A DNA stretch of 15,478 nt, from contig DCOU01000155.1 of NCBI GenBank assembly GCA_002322525.1, positions 1 through 15,478 on the forward strand, in the 5' to 3' direction. A model generated the notes under the pieces. It did no database searches, had not been told where the DNA came from, and saw only the letters and a program-made list of their open reading frames with translations. The stretch is from Candidatus Omnitrophica bacterium UBA1562. Its GTDB lineage: Bacteria > Omnitrophota > Gorgyraeia > Gygaellales > Profunditerraquicolaceae. Of this stretch, positions 6,712 to 15,358 are shown in pieces. The translations under genes and the position numbers were made by a program. Position 1 is the first letter of the stretch; every line of letters begins with the position of its first letter.

Positions 6712-9700
6712 ATGGATGAGATTGTTCAATTTAACAGCATCTCTATAAAGATTGCATCGCCTCAGGTAATAAAATCCTGGTCTAAGGGCGAGGTAAAGAA
6801 GGCAGAAACCGTAAACTACCGCACTTTAAAACCAGAGAAGGACGGCCTGTTTTGCGAGAAGATTTTCGGGCCGGTGCGCGAGGACGAATGCAATTGTGGT
6901 AAATATAAGGGCAAAAAATTTAGAGGGATTACCTGCGACCGCTGCGGTGTAACCGTGGACCAATCAAAGGTAAGACGCGAACGTATGGGCCACATTGAAT
7001 TAGCAACGCCGGTTACGCACATCTGGTTTTTTAAGACTGTCCCCAGCCGTTTATCCGCATTGCTAGATATATCGTTAAGGAATTTAGAGAAAATAATCTA
7101 TTACGAAGAATATGTGGTGGTTGATCCTGGTAGTGCGCCTCTGAAGAAAAAAGAACTCTTAACCGAAGAAAAATATCAGGAGGCACTTAATAAGTATGCG
7201 GGGACCTTTAAGGCAAAAATCGGCGCTGAAGCAGTGCAGGAATTATTAAAAGAATTGGACCTTGATGCATATTGCCGTAAACTACGCCATGATTTAGAAA
7301 AAACAAAAGAGACGATAACTAGCCTCAAGGTCTTAAAAACGCTGAAGATTGTCGAAGATTTTAAGAAATCAGGTAATAAGCCGGATTGGATGGTATTAAG
7401 TATTTTACCGGTTATACCTCCGGATTTAAGGCCGTTAGTTCCGTTAGACGGAGGCAGGTTCGCTACTTCCGACCTTAATGATTTATATCGCCGGGTTATA
7501 AATCGTAATAACCGTTTAAAGAAACTTATTGAATTAAACGCACCTGAAATAATCATCCGCAATGAAAAGCGCATGCTTCAGGAAGCAGTAGATGCGCTTT
7601 TGGATAATGGCAGGCACGGCCGGCCTGTAATGGGCGCAAATAACAGGCCATTGAAATCCTTGGCAGATATGCTTAAAGGTAAACAGGGCAGGTTTAGACA
7701 GAATCTCCTGGGTAAACGCGTAGATTATTCCGGCCGTTCAGTAATTGTGGTAGGCCCTGAACTTAAACTACATGAATGCGGGCTGCCTAAACAGATGGCC
7801 TTAGAATTATTTCAGCCGTTTATTATCAAAAAATTAAGAGAAAAGGGATTTGTGCATACCATAAAAGGTGCGCGCAGGATGGTAGAACACGGAAAAATTG
7901 AAGTCTGGGATATACTCGATGAAGTAATTAAAGACCATCCGATTCTTCTGAACCGTGCTCCTACACTACACCGCTTAAGCATTCAGGCATTTCAGCCTGT
8001 TTTAATCGAAGGTAAATCCATAAAGATTCATCCTCTAGTCTGCACTGCTTTCAATGCCGATTTTGACGGTGACCAGATGGCAGTGCATGTGCCCCTGTCT
8101 TTAGAATCCCAAATTGAAGCAAAAATACTTATGCTTTCCATAAATAATATATTCTCTCCGGCAGACGGAAGGCCCGTTGTAACCCCTACCCAGGATATTA
8201 TTTTAGGAGTTTCCTATATCTCCAAGGAAAAACCTGGGAGCAAAGGCGAGAATAAAATATTTTCTAATGGCGATGAGGCTATTATTGCTTATGAAGACAG
8301 GGAAGTAGATTTGCACGCCAGGATAAAATTAAGAATAGACACACTGTTTGATTTGGATGAAAAAAAACTTATACCCGAAAAGCAACTTATTACTACTACT
8401 ACGGGCAGGGTTATATTCAATCAAGTACTACCTGAAGGATTTGGTTTTGTAAATAAAGAGTTAAATAAAAGTAATGTGGGCGACATTGTAGCTGAATGTT
8501 ACAAGCGTTTTGGCCACACAAGGACCATTCAGCTGCTTGATGATATTAAAAGATTGGGGTTTGAATTCGCCACGCGCGGCGGTATTTCTATTGGTATAGA
8601 TGATCTTAAAATCCCCAAGGCAAAACAAGAGGTTTTAAAAGAAGCCAAATCCGAAGTTAATAATATTGAAGAACAGTACCACAAAGGCATTATTACTGAT
8701 AAGGAACGATACAATAAAGTTATTGATATCTGGACTCATACTACTGATAAAGTTGCTGACTTGCTGTTTAGGGAGTTAGAACCTTTTAATCCTATCTTTA
8801 TGATGGCGGATTCAGGCGCAAGAGGCTCGAGGTTGCAGGTAAGGCAATTGGCAGGTATGCGCGGCCTAATGGCCAAGCCATCAGGTGAAATTATCGAAAG
8901 CCCCATTACTGCCAATTTTAAAGAGGGCTTAACTGTTTTGGAATATTTTATCTCCACCCACGGTGCGCGTAAAGGCCTTGCCGATACTGCGCTTAAGACT
9001 GCAGATGCAGGATATCTTACGCGTAGGCTGGTAGATGTTGCTCAAGAGGTTATTGTTACCGACGAAGACTGCGGAACCTTAAACGGTATTACAGTATCCG
9101 CAATTATCGAGGGCGACGAGGAAGTGGTGAGTTTAAAAGACCGTATTGTGGGTAGGGTAGCGCTAGATAATATAGTAGATATTATTACCGATGCGGTTAT
9201 TGTAGAGGCGGGGAGCGAGATTACCGAAGAAAAGGCGCAAATGATTGAGAAGTTAGCTATTGAGAAAATACGCATACGTAGCGCCTTAACCTGCGAAGCT
9301 GGCAGAGGAACTTGCGTCAGGTGCTACGGCCGTAATCTTGCGACAGGAAGGTTAGTTGAGTTAGGTGAAGCAGTAGGAATAATTGCTGCACAGAGTATCG
9401 GTGAACCGGGTACCCAGCTAACCATGAGAACGTTTCATATCGGCGGCACTGCCTCTAGGATTGTTGCGCAGTCATTTATAAAATCAAAGAATAAGGGAAT
9501 AGTTAAATATCATAGCCTTAGAGTTGTTCCAAGGCATAAAGAATTTATTGTTTTAAATAGAAACGGTTCAATAAGTATAAATGATAAAGAAGGAAGAGAG
9601 CTCGAGCGTTATGCTGTGCCACAGGGTGCCTTTATTAGCGTTGCGGCGGATGATGAGGCAGGCAAGGATGTTGTTTTTATCCGTTGGGACCCTTATACTC

Positions 9701-10746
9701 AGCCAATTCTTACCGAGGTATCTGGATTTGTAAAATATGAGGATTTACGCGAAGATGTTACGGTTAGGAAAGAATTAAACCCCGTGACAAAATTGACTGA
9801 ACGCGTGGTCGTGGAATATAAACAGGAATATCACCCTCAAATAGTGATTTTAGATGAAAAAAAAGAGGTTATGGGAATATACCCTATTCCTGCGGGAGCG
9901 CACATCTTAGTTGATGATGGCCAAAAAATATCTGCCGGAGACCTCTTGGCAAAGATACCGCGATTGCTTGTAAAAACAAGGGATATCACCGGCGGCCTTC
10001 CGCGTGTGGCAGAATTATTCGAGGCTAGACGCCCTAAAGACCCGGCAATTATAAGCGAAATAGACGGTTTTGTAGAATTCGGTGAAGCCAAGAAGGGCCA
10101 GCGCGTAATTATTATAAAATCTCCCACTGGTATGCAGAGAGAATATATCATTCCTCATGGGAAACATCCCAATGTTTATAAGGGCGATAAGGTCATAGCA
10201 GGCCAGCAATTAACCGATGGGCCAGTGGTATTGCAAGACATATTAAGGGTCTGCGGCGATAAGGTTTTGCAGGAATATTTAGTAAACGAGGTCCAGGAGG
10301 TTTATAGGCTCCAGGGTGTGCGCATAAACGATAAGCACATTGAGTTAATTATCAGGCAGATGCTGAAAAAAGTAAGGGTTGAAGACCCTGGCGATACGGA
10401 ATTTTTAGCTACTCAACAAGTGGATAAATGGAAATTTCAAAAAGAGAATACGCGCGTAATAAAGAAAGACGGAAAACCAGCAATAGCTACGCCTCTGTTG
10501 TTAGGTATAACCAAAGCTGCTCTTACCACCGAAAGTTTTATTTCTGCGGCCAGCTTCCAGGAGACGACGCGGGTTCTTACTGAAGCCGCAGCTTCAGGTA
10601 AAGTAGATGAGTTATTTGGCTTAAAGGAAAATGTAATTGTGGGTCATCTTATCCCTGCAGGCACAGGTTTCCACACTCATCGTAATATCGAAATTACAAA
10701 AACAGGCAGCGAAGCCCAGAAAGCCAGCGCTGCAGAAAGCAAGTAA
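6712..10746 (+). CDS. rpoC: DNA-directed RNA polymerase subunit beta'
   Basis: RpoC holds the catalytic magnesium and forms the clamp. It has 1344 residues. The zinc ribbon cysteines are C60, C62, C75 and C78. The active-site NADFDGD is at 448–454, with D450, D452 and D454 as metal ligands. The bridge-helix region starts with [17 protein letters not shown] at 702, and the trigger-loop helix has [16 protein letters not shown]. The second zinc site is C787, C861, C868 and C871, with the same spacing as in E. coli. Between MRTFHIGG and [20 protein letters not shown] lies an SI3-like sandwich-barrel insertion, typical of Gram-negative-type lineages. The start ATG at 6712 gives MDEIVQF. The frame stays open upstream to about 6640, but that part lies in the repeat element. 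No Shine-Dalgarno sequence is seen. Confidence 0.98.
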   Translation: MDEIVQFNSISIKIASPQVIKSWSKGEVKKAETVNYRTLKPEKDGLFCEKIFGPVREDECNCGKYKGKKFRGITCDRCGVTVDQSKVRRERMGHIELATPVTHIWFFKTVPSRLSALLDISLRNLEKIIYYEEYVVVDPGSAPLKKKELLTEEKYQEALNKYAGTFKAKIGAEAVQELLKELDLDAYCRKLRHDLEKTKETITSLKVLKTLKIVEDFKKSGNKPDWMVLSILPVIPPDLRPLVPLDGGRFATSDLNDLYRRVINRNNRLKKLIELNAPEIIIRNEKRMLQEAVDALLDNGRHGRPVMGANNRPLKSLADMLKGKQGRFRQNLLGKRVDYSGRSVIVVGPELKLHECGLPKQMALELFQPFIIKKLREKGFVHTIKGARRMVEHGKIEVWDILDEVIKDHPILLNRAPTLHRLSIQAFQPVLIEGKSIKIHPLVCTAFNADFDGDQMAVHVPLSLESQIEAKILMLSINNIFSPADGRPVVTPTQDIILGVSYISKEKPGSKGENKIFSNGDEAIIAYEDREVDLHARIKLRIDTLFDLDEKKLIPEKQLITTTTGRVIFNQVLPEGFGFVNKELNKSNVGDIVAECYKRFGHTRTIQLLDDIKRLGFEFATRGGISIGIDDLKIPKAKQEVLKEAKSEVNNIEEQYHKGIITDKERYNKVIDIWTHTTDKVADLLFRELEPFNPIFMMADSGARGSRLQVRQLAGMRGLMAKPSGEIIESPITANFKEGLTVLEYFISTHGARKGLADTALKTADAGYLTRRLVDVAQEVIVTDEDCGTLNGITVSAIIEGDEEVVSLKDRIVGRVALDNIVDIITDAVIVEAGSEITEEKAQMIEKLAIEKIRIRSALTCEAGRGTCVRCYGRNLATGRLVELGEAVGIIAAQSIGEPGTQLTMRTFHIGGTASRIVAQSFIKSKNKGIVKYHSLRVVPRHKEFIVLNRNGSISINDKEGRELERYAVPQGAFISVAADDEAGKDVVFIRWDPYTQPILTEVSGFVKYEDLREDVTVRKELNPVTKLTERVVVEYKQEYHPQIVILDEKKEVMGIYPIPAGAHILVDDGQKISAGDLLAKIPRLLVKTRDITGGLPRVAELFEARRPKDPAIISEIDGFVEFGEAKKGQRVIIIKSPTGMQREYIIPHGKHPNVYKGDKVIAGQQLTDGPVVLQDILRVCGDKVLQEYLVNEVQEVYRLQGVRINDKHIELIIRQMLKKVRVEDPGDTEFLATQQVDKWKFQKENTRVIKKDGKPAIATPLLLGITKAALTTESFISAASFQETTRVLTEAAASGKVDELFGLKENVIVGHLIPAGTGFHTHRNIEITKTGSEAQKASAAESK

Positions 10747-10751
10747 AATAA

Positions 10752-11123
10752 ATGCCGACTATCACCCAATTAATTAGGCTAGGGCGCGTTTCTAAAAAGA
10801 AAAAGACAAAATCAGCGGCTTTAAAAGGGTGTCCGCAGAGAAGGGGCGTCTGTTTTCAGGTGCGCACCATGACACCCAAAAAACCCAATTCTGCTTTACG
10901 AAAGATTGCCAGGGTGAGGTTAACTACAGGCATAGAAGTTACAGCTTATATACCGGGGGAGGGCCATAATTTACAGGAACATTCCATTGTTTTAGTGAGA
11001 GGCGGCCGCGTAAAAGATTTACCTGGAGTAAGATATCATATTGTAAGAGGTACGTTTGATACAGCTGGAGTCAACCAGCGTAAAAAATCCCGCTCTAAAT
11101 ATGGAGCCAAGAGACCGAAATGA
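10752..11123 (+). CDS. rpsL: Small ribosomal subunit protein S12
   Basis: S12 (uS12) lies at the decoding centre and affects accuracy. At 123 residues it has the normal length. GCPQRRGVC is at 26–34 and [19 protein letters not shown] at 40–58, with K43. [28 protein letters not shown] covers 69–96, with K88 and D89. K43 and K88 are the wild-type residues of the classical streptomycin sites. It ends with [12 protein letters not shown]. It starts only 5 bases after the rpoC stop, the one tight junction in the window, so translation is probably coupled to rpoC. This is also the join between the rif and str parts. It alone of the genes here ends in TGA. Confidence 0.98.
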   Translation: MPTITQLIRLGRVSKKKKTKSAALKGCPQRRGVCFQVRTMTPKKPNSALRKIARVRLTTGIEVTAYIPGEGHNLQEHSIVLVRGGRVKDLPGVRYHIVRGTFDTAGVNQRKKSRSKYGAKRPK

Positions 11124-11220
11124 AAATAACATTTAGTTCTTAAGTTCTCAAGTTCGTAGGTTCTTTAGTTTATATTTAAGAACCAGAGAACTAGCGAACC
11201 AGAGAACTAGCGAACCAGAC
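11124..11220 (+). repeat. Tandem-octamer fold-back repeat, rpsL–rpsG
   Basis: The left arm (11133–11170) has an 8-nt period: TTAGTTCT, TAAGTTCT, CAAGTTCG, TAGGTTCT, TTAGTT. The right arm (11178–11217) has AAGAACCA, then GAGAACTA and GCGAACCA, each twice; the 16-nt unit at 11186–11201 repeats exactly at 11202–11217. GGTTCTT pairs with AAGAACC next to the loop, and the other units pair imperfectly (AGTTC against GAACT or GAACC). The arm ends 3 bases before the rpsG ATG. There is no spacer-and-repeat pattern of a CRISPR array and no terminal T-run. The right-arm words would spread by slipped replication. Confidence 0.75.
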
Positions 11221-11691
11221 ATGAGAAGAAGAAAAGCCCAAGAAAGAGAAGTTTTACCGGATCCTAAATTTAACAGTAAAATCGTAGCCAAATTTATTAA
11301 TATGGTTACGCTTAAAGGCAAGAAATCTCTTGCCGAGAAGATGGTCTACGGCGCTTTTGATATAATAAAACAGCAGCTGAACGAACCCGATGTGTTAAAA
11401 GTTTTTCACAAGGCTGTCGATAATGCGCGGCCGCGCTTAGAAGTAAAACCAAGACGCGTAGGAGGAGCAACTTATCAGGTACCGATTGAGGTAAGACAGG
11501 AACGCGGTACATCGATTGCCCTGCGCTGGATAAGAGATTTTGCTAAGTCAAAAAAAGGGAAATCAATGAAAGATAAGCTTGCCGAAGAGATCACGGCTGC
11601 TTATAAAGGCGAAGGTGGAACAATAAAGAAAAGAGATGATACGCATAAGATGGCAGAAGCAAATAAGGCCTTCGCACACTTTAGATGGTAA
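11221..11691 (+). CDS. rpsG: Small ribosomal subunit protein S7
   Basis: S7 (uS7) starts assembly of the 30S head and contacts E-site tRNA. In E. coli it also represses the str operon. At 156 residues the length is normal. It starts with [19 protein letters not shown] and has [23 protein letters not shown] at about 24–46. The conserved [21 protein letters not shown] segment is near 68–88, with [23 protein letters not shown] after it and [18 protein letters not shown] at the end. No Shine-Dalgarno sequence precedes the ATG; the base of the fold-back repeat lies three bases away. It is followed by a full cloverleaf-type element and then fusA. Confidence 0.98.
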   Translation: MRRRKAQEREVLPDPKFNSKIVAKFINMVTLKGKKSLAEKMVYGAFDIIKQQLNEPDVLKVFHKAVDNARPRLEVKPRRVGGATYQVPIEVRQERGTSIALRWIRDFAKSKKGKSMKDKLAEEITAAYKGEGGTIKKRDDTHKMAEANKAFAHFRW

Positions 11692-11874
11692 GTGAGGACA
11701 TAAGTTATGGAGTGTAATATTAAAAATGTATCCGACATAACTTATCAGTCCGAACTTACCCCGACGAGTGCGACAAAATTATCGAAGAGAATTTTGTCGC
11801 ATCTTACGAGTCGGGATTAATTCACGCAATAACTTACTCACACTTTACAGTGTTCGTAAGTTATGCGTTCATTA
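11692..11874 (+). repeat. Cloverleaf-type intergenic element, copy 4
   Basis: This is a full copy between rpsG and fusA. The foot pairs GTGA 11692–11695 with TCAT 11869–11872, only two bases before the fusA ATG. P2 is GGAC 11696–11699/GTCC 11748–11751 with an ATAAGTTAT stem as in the rpoB–rpoC copy but another loop. P3 begins GAACTTACCCCGAC 11752–11765/GTCGGGATTAATTC 11810–11823. It is topped by a 12-bp stem, TGCGACAAAATT 11769–11780/AATTTTGTCGCA 11790–11801, unrelated to the tops of the other copies. P4 is ACGC 11824–11827/GCGT 11865–11868 with a one-A bulge and TAACTTAC/GTAAGTTA. The ACGC/GCGT pairs are a compensatory variant of GCCC/GGGC. Confidence 0.85.
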
Positions 11875-13971
11875 ATGAGAGAATTATCATTAGAAAAAAT
11901 CAGAAACATCGGCATAATTGCCCATATTGATGCAGGCAAGACTACGACTACCGAGCGCATACTTTATTATACGGGCAAGACTTACAAGATTGGGGAGGTA
12001 GATGAAGGTACCGCTACGATGGATTGGATGATTCAAGAACAGGAAAGAGGCATTACTATAACTGCTGCCTGCACTACCTGCAGCTGGAATGATTTCCGGA
12101 TCAATATCATCGATACGCCAGGCCACGTAGATTTTACTGTAGAGGTAGAAAGGTCCTTAAAGGTTCTGGACGGAGCAGTGGTTATTTTTTGCGGCGTAGG
12201 AGGCGTTGAGCCGCAATCAGAGACAGTATGGCGTCAAGCCGACCGTTATGGTGTGCCAAGAATAGCCTTTGTAAATAAGTTAGATAGAACCGGCAGTAAT
12301 TTCTTCGATGTTATTAAGCAGATACATAAAAAATTAGGAGCAAATGCCGCGGCAATACAATTGCCTTTTATTCAAGAAGACAATCTTAAAGGCATAATCG
12401 ACTTAATAGAAAAAAAGCTAATCTTATACAAAGATGAATTGGGTAAAGAGTTTGATATCTTAGAAGTTCCTGTCGACCTAATAAGCGAAGTTGATAATCA
12501 TCGTAATTTGTTATTGGAGAAATTAGCAGAGGTAGACGAAAAAATAATGGATAATTTTGTGCATAGTAAGGAAATATCCGTAACTCAAATAAAAGAAACA
12601 ATAAGAAAAACAGTCATACAAAATAAATTTGTCCCGGTTTTATGCGGTGCGTCTCTGCGCAATAAAGGCATACAGCTGCTTCTTGATGCTATCTGCGATT
12701 ACCTGCCAAGCCCCATTGATCTGCCGCCTATAAAAGGCATAGAACCAGAAACCGGCGAATACGAAGAAATAGTTGCTTCCGATGATGCGCCATTCTGCGC
12801 ATTATGTTTTAAGGTGGTCGTAGACCCTTATGTGGGAAGGATTAATTATCTTAGAGTATATTCGGGTACTTTAGGCGTCGGCTCTTACATACATAACGCA
12901 ACGCAGAGAATCAAAGAGCGCGTTACAAAACTATTAAGGATGCATGCTAACCACCAGGAGATTATTGATAGTATTTCTACGGGTGATATTGCTACAGCCG
13001 TAGGCCTAAAAGATACTATGACAGGCGATACGCTTTGCGATGAATCTAACCCTATTTTAATCGAGGCAATGCGGTTTCCTGAGCCGGTAATCCAGCAGGC
13101 AATTGAACCAAAAACCAAACAGGATCAGGAAAAATTAGGCTTGGCTCTACATAAAATAGAAGAAGAAGACCCTTCTTTTCGCGTAAATTATAATCAAGAA
13201 ACCGGCCAGACTATCATTTCAGGTATGGGCCAGTTGCATTTAGAGATAATCATTGACCGGATATTGCGGGAATTTAATGTAGGGGCACAAGTAGGTATGC
13301 CGCAGGTTGCTTATCGGGAAACTATCACTAAAAAAGTTATTTCTACGGGTAAATTCATTCAGCAAACCGGCGGACACGGCCAATACGGGCATGTAGTTAT
13401 CGAAATGATACCTCAGGAAATGCCGGGAACAGGCGTAACCTTTGAGGATAAAATAAAAAGCGGAGCTATTCCGCGCGAATTTATCCCTTCTGTAAAACAA
13501 GGTATTATGGGTGCGGCAAAAAGCGGAGTATTAGCAGGCTATCCAGTTACAGATGTCAAGGTGACATTAATAGACGGCTCATATCATGAAGTGGATTCTT
13601 CAGAGCTGGCTTTTAAAATGGCAGCGGCTATTGCTTTTAATGACGGCATTAAAAAAGCAAACCCGATTTTATTAGAACCGATTATGGATATGGAGATTGT
13701 AGTGCCGGAGGAATATATGGGACAGGTAATCGGCGATTTAAATTCTCGGCGGGCAAAGATAACTTCGCTTGCCGTACGGTCAAATGTGCGCGCAATCAGG
13801 ACATACGTGCCTTTAGCAGAAATGTTTAATTATGCTACAATATCGCGTTCTTTAACTCAAGGCCGCGCATCCTATACAATGGAGCCCTCATTTTATGCTG
13901 AGGTGCCTTTACATATAGCAGAGAAGATTAGTGCAGGTTTTACATCCTTGGGTTTAAGGAGAAGCTTTTAA
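11875..13971 (+). CDS. fusA: Elongation factor G
   Basis: EF-G is the GTPase that drives translocation on the ribosome. It has 698 residues, the usual length. The GTP-binding motifs are AHIDAGKT at 16–23, ERGITIT at 57–63 (switch I threonine T61), DTPGH at 80–84 and NKLD at 134–137. Domain IV has [11 protein letters not shown], where many relatives have Arg in place of the first His, and the tip region with [14 protein letters not shown]. The C-terminal part has [17 protein letters not shown] choose the ATG at 11875 because [23 protein letters not shown] is the normal N-terminus. An in-frame ATG at 11863 lies in the P4 arm of the repeat. No Shine-Dalgarno sequence is seen. It is followed by another cloverleaf copy and tuf. 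Confidence 0.98.
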   Translation: MRELSLEKIRNIGIIAHIDAGKTTTTERILYYTGKTYKIGEVDEGTATMDWMIQEQERGITITAACTTCSWNDFRINIIDTPGHVDFTVEVERSLKVLDGAVVIFCGVGGVEPQSETVWRQADRYGVPRIAFVNKLDRTGSNFFDVIKQIHKKLGANAAAIQLPFIQEDNLKGIIDLIEKKLILYKDELGKEFDILEVPVDLISEVDNHRNLLLEKLAEVDEKIMDNFVHSKEISVTQIKETIRKTVIQNKFVPVLCGASLRNKGIQLLLDAICDYLPSPIDLPPIKGIEPETGEYEEIVASDDAPFCALCFKVVVDPYVGRINYLRVYSGTLGVGSYIHNATQRIKERVTKLLRMHANHQEIIDSISTGDIATAVGLKDTMTGDTLCDESNPILIEAMRFPEPVIQQAIEPKTKQDQEKLGLALHKIEEEDPSFRVNYNQETGQTIISGMGQLHLEIIIDRILREFNVGAQVGMPQVAYRETITKKVISTGKFIQQTGGHGQYGHVVIEMIPQEMPGTGVTFEDKIKSGAIPREFIPSVKQGIMGAAKSGVLAGYPVTDVKVTLIDGSYHEVDSSELAFKMAAAIAFNDGIKKANPILLEPIMDMEIVVPEEYMGQVIGDLNSRRAKITSLAVRSNVRAIRTYVPLAEMFNYATISRSLTQGRASYTMEPSFYAEVPLHIAEKISAGFTSLGLRRSF

Positions 13972-14136
13972 GTGAGGACATCCCGACGTTACGTCGGGAT
14001 CAGTCCGAACTATCCCGACAGCTGCAAGAAAATTTGCGGCACTTCGTGCCAGAAATTTTCGAAGCGTTTTGCTGTCGGGGTTAATTCGCACTTATAACTT
14101 ACTCACACTAACGTGTTCGTAAGTTATGTGCTCATT
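13972..14136 (+). repeat. Cloverleaf-type intergenic element, copy 5
   Basis: This is a full copy between fusA and tuf. The foot pairs GTGA 13972–13975 with TCAT 14132–14135. P2 is GGAC 13976–13979/GTCC 14003–14006, but its stem is ATCCCGAC 13980–13987/GTCGGGAT 13993–14000 in place of the ATAAGTTAT stem. P3 is identical to that of the rpoB–rpoC copy. P4 is GCAC 14088–14091/GTGC 14128–14131 with a two-T bulge, ATAACTTAC/GTAAGTTAT and a small top stem ACAC/GTGT. Its first 120 bases are identical to those after tuf. Here a Shine-Dalgarno leader stands between the element and the start codon. Confidence 0.85.
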
Positions 14137-14143
14137 AAGGAGG
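14137..14143 (+). promoter_or_regulatory. Strong ribosome binding site of tuf
   Basis: AAGGAGG ends 9 bases before the ATG at 14153 and rules out the in-frame ATG at 14126, which lies in the repeat element. A strong site fits the very high demand for EF-Tu. Confidence 0.9.
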
Positions 14144-14152
14144 TATAGTAAA

Positions 14153-15358
14153 ATGGCTAAAGAAAAATTTGTAAGGACAAAGCCACACGTCAACATCGGA
14201 ACTATCGGCCACATAGACCACGGTAAGACGCTTTTAACCTCTGCTATTACACATGTGTTGGCCAAATTAGGAAAGGCTCAAGCCAGAGAATATGCTGATA
14301 TAGCCAAGGGTGGCGCTGTAAGAGACGAGAGTAAAATATTGACTATTTCCGTAGCGCACGTTGAGTACGAGACCGACAATCGTCACTATGCTCACATAGA
14401 CTGCCCAGGCCATGCCGACTATATCAAGAATATGATCACCGGAGCCGCACAGATGGACGGTGCAATATTGGTAGTTTCCGCGGTAGATGGCCCGATGCCT
14501 CAAACTCGGGAGCATATACTTTTGGCAAAACAGGTAAACGTTCCGGCAATGGTAGTATTCTTGAACAAAATAGACGTAGTTCAAGACAAGGAACTCCTTG
14601 ACCTGGTAGAAATGGAAGTAAGAGAATTGCTCACAAAGTACGGTTTTCCTGGAGATAAGACTCCTGTTATAAAAGGAAGTGCGTTGAAATGCATACAGGC
14701 GCAAGGAGATCCTAACAGCCCAGATTCCAAGCCTATCCTGGACTTAATGAAAGCAGTGGATGAGTTTATACCCATTCCTGTAAGGGATTTGGATAAACCT
14801 CTACTCATGGCTGTGGAAGATGTTTTTAGCATTGAAGGTAGAGGAACTGTCGGAACAGGAAGAATTGAGCGAGGAAGAGTTAAATTAAATGACGAAGTAG
14901 AGCTGGTGGGTTTAAGGCCAGAGGTAAGAAAGACAGTAGTTACAGGCATAGAAATGTTCAGGAAGATTTTGGATGAAGGGCAGGCAGGCGATAACGTGGG
15001 ACTGCTCTTACGCGGGGTGGAAAAGGACGATATTGAACGCGGTATGGTTATAGCTGCGCCTAAATCCATCACTCCGCATACAAAGTTTAAAGCCCAAGTT
15101 TACATATTAACTAAGGAAGAAGGCGGAAGACATACTCCGTTCTTTGCTGGTTATAGGCCGCAGTTCTATTTTCGCACCACCGATGTTACGGGAAGCGTAA
15201 AACTTCCTCAGGGCGTAGAAATGGTTATGCCCGGCGATAATGTAAACTTAGAAGTAGAATTGATTATACCCATCGCCATGGAAAAGGAATCGCGTTTTGC
15301 TATCCGTGAGGGCGGCCGCACAGTAGGCGCGGGTGTTGTTACTGAAATTATTGCTTAA
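14153..15358 (+). CDS. tuf: Elongation factor Tu
   Basis: EF-Tu brings aminoacyl-tRNA to the ribosome as a GTP complex. It has 401 residues. Seen motifs are GHIDHGKT at 19–26, DCPGH at 83–87 (catalytic His87), NKID at 138–141 and SAL at 176–178. Domains 2 and 3 follow, with [13 protein letters not shown] and a normal [15 protein letters not shown] end. Switch I is unusual. Residues 51–69 include [10 protein letters not shown], and KILTI stands where RGITI is normal, though the magnesium-coordinating threonine (T64) is kept. The P-loop has Leu at 27 after GKT where Thr is common. I remember an AKGGTVRD switch I in Planctomycetes EF-Tu, so this is probably a lineage trait and not damage. Long direct repeats flank the gene. 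Confidence 0.97.
   Translation: MAKEKFVRTKPHVNIGTIGHIDHGKTLLTSAITHVLAKLGKAQAREYADIAKGGAVRDESKILTISVAHVEYETDNRHYAHIDCPGHADYIKNMITGAAQMDGAILVVSAVDGPMPQTREHILLAKQVNVPAMVVFLNKIDVVQDKELLDLVEMEVRELLTKYGFPGDKTPVIKGSALKCIQAQGDPNSPDSKPILDLMKAVDEFIPIPVRDLDKPLLMAVEDVFSIEGRGTVGTGRIERGRVKLNDEVELVGLRPEVRKTVVTGIEMFRKILDEGQAGDNVGLLLRGVEKDDIERGMVIAAPKSITPHTKFKAQVYILTKEEGGRHTPFFAGYRPQFYFRTTDVTGSVKLPQGVEMVMPGDNVNLEVELIIPIAMEKESRFAIREGGRTVGAGVVTEIIA

Noticed and set aside
11124..11220. Small CRISPR array
   Set aside because: The repeats are 8 nt with no spacers, and the two halves are reverse complements of each other.
11863..11874. Earlier ATG start for EF-G
   Set aside because: It adds MRSL from the P4 arm; the family N-terminus fits the ATG at 11875.
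13972..14091. Rho-independent terminator (strong TCCCGAC hairpin)
   Set aside because: No T-run follows any of these hairpins, and they lie inside an operon before highly expressed genes.
14126..14152. Earlier ATG start for EF-Tu
   Set aside because: It lies in the repeat and upstream of a strong Shine-Dalgarno sequence that serves the ATG at 14153.
14267..15072. Antisense open reading frames over tuf
   Set aside because: They are shadow frames of a highly conserved gene, with low-complexity products and no family resemblance.
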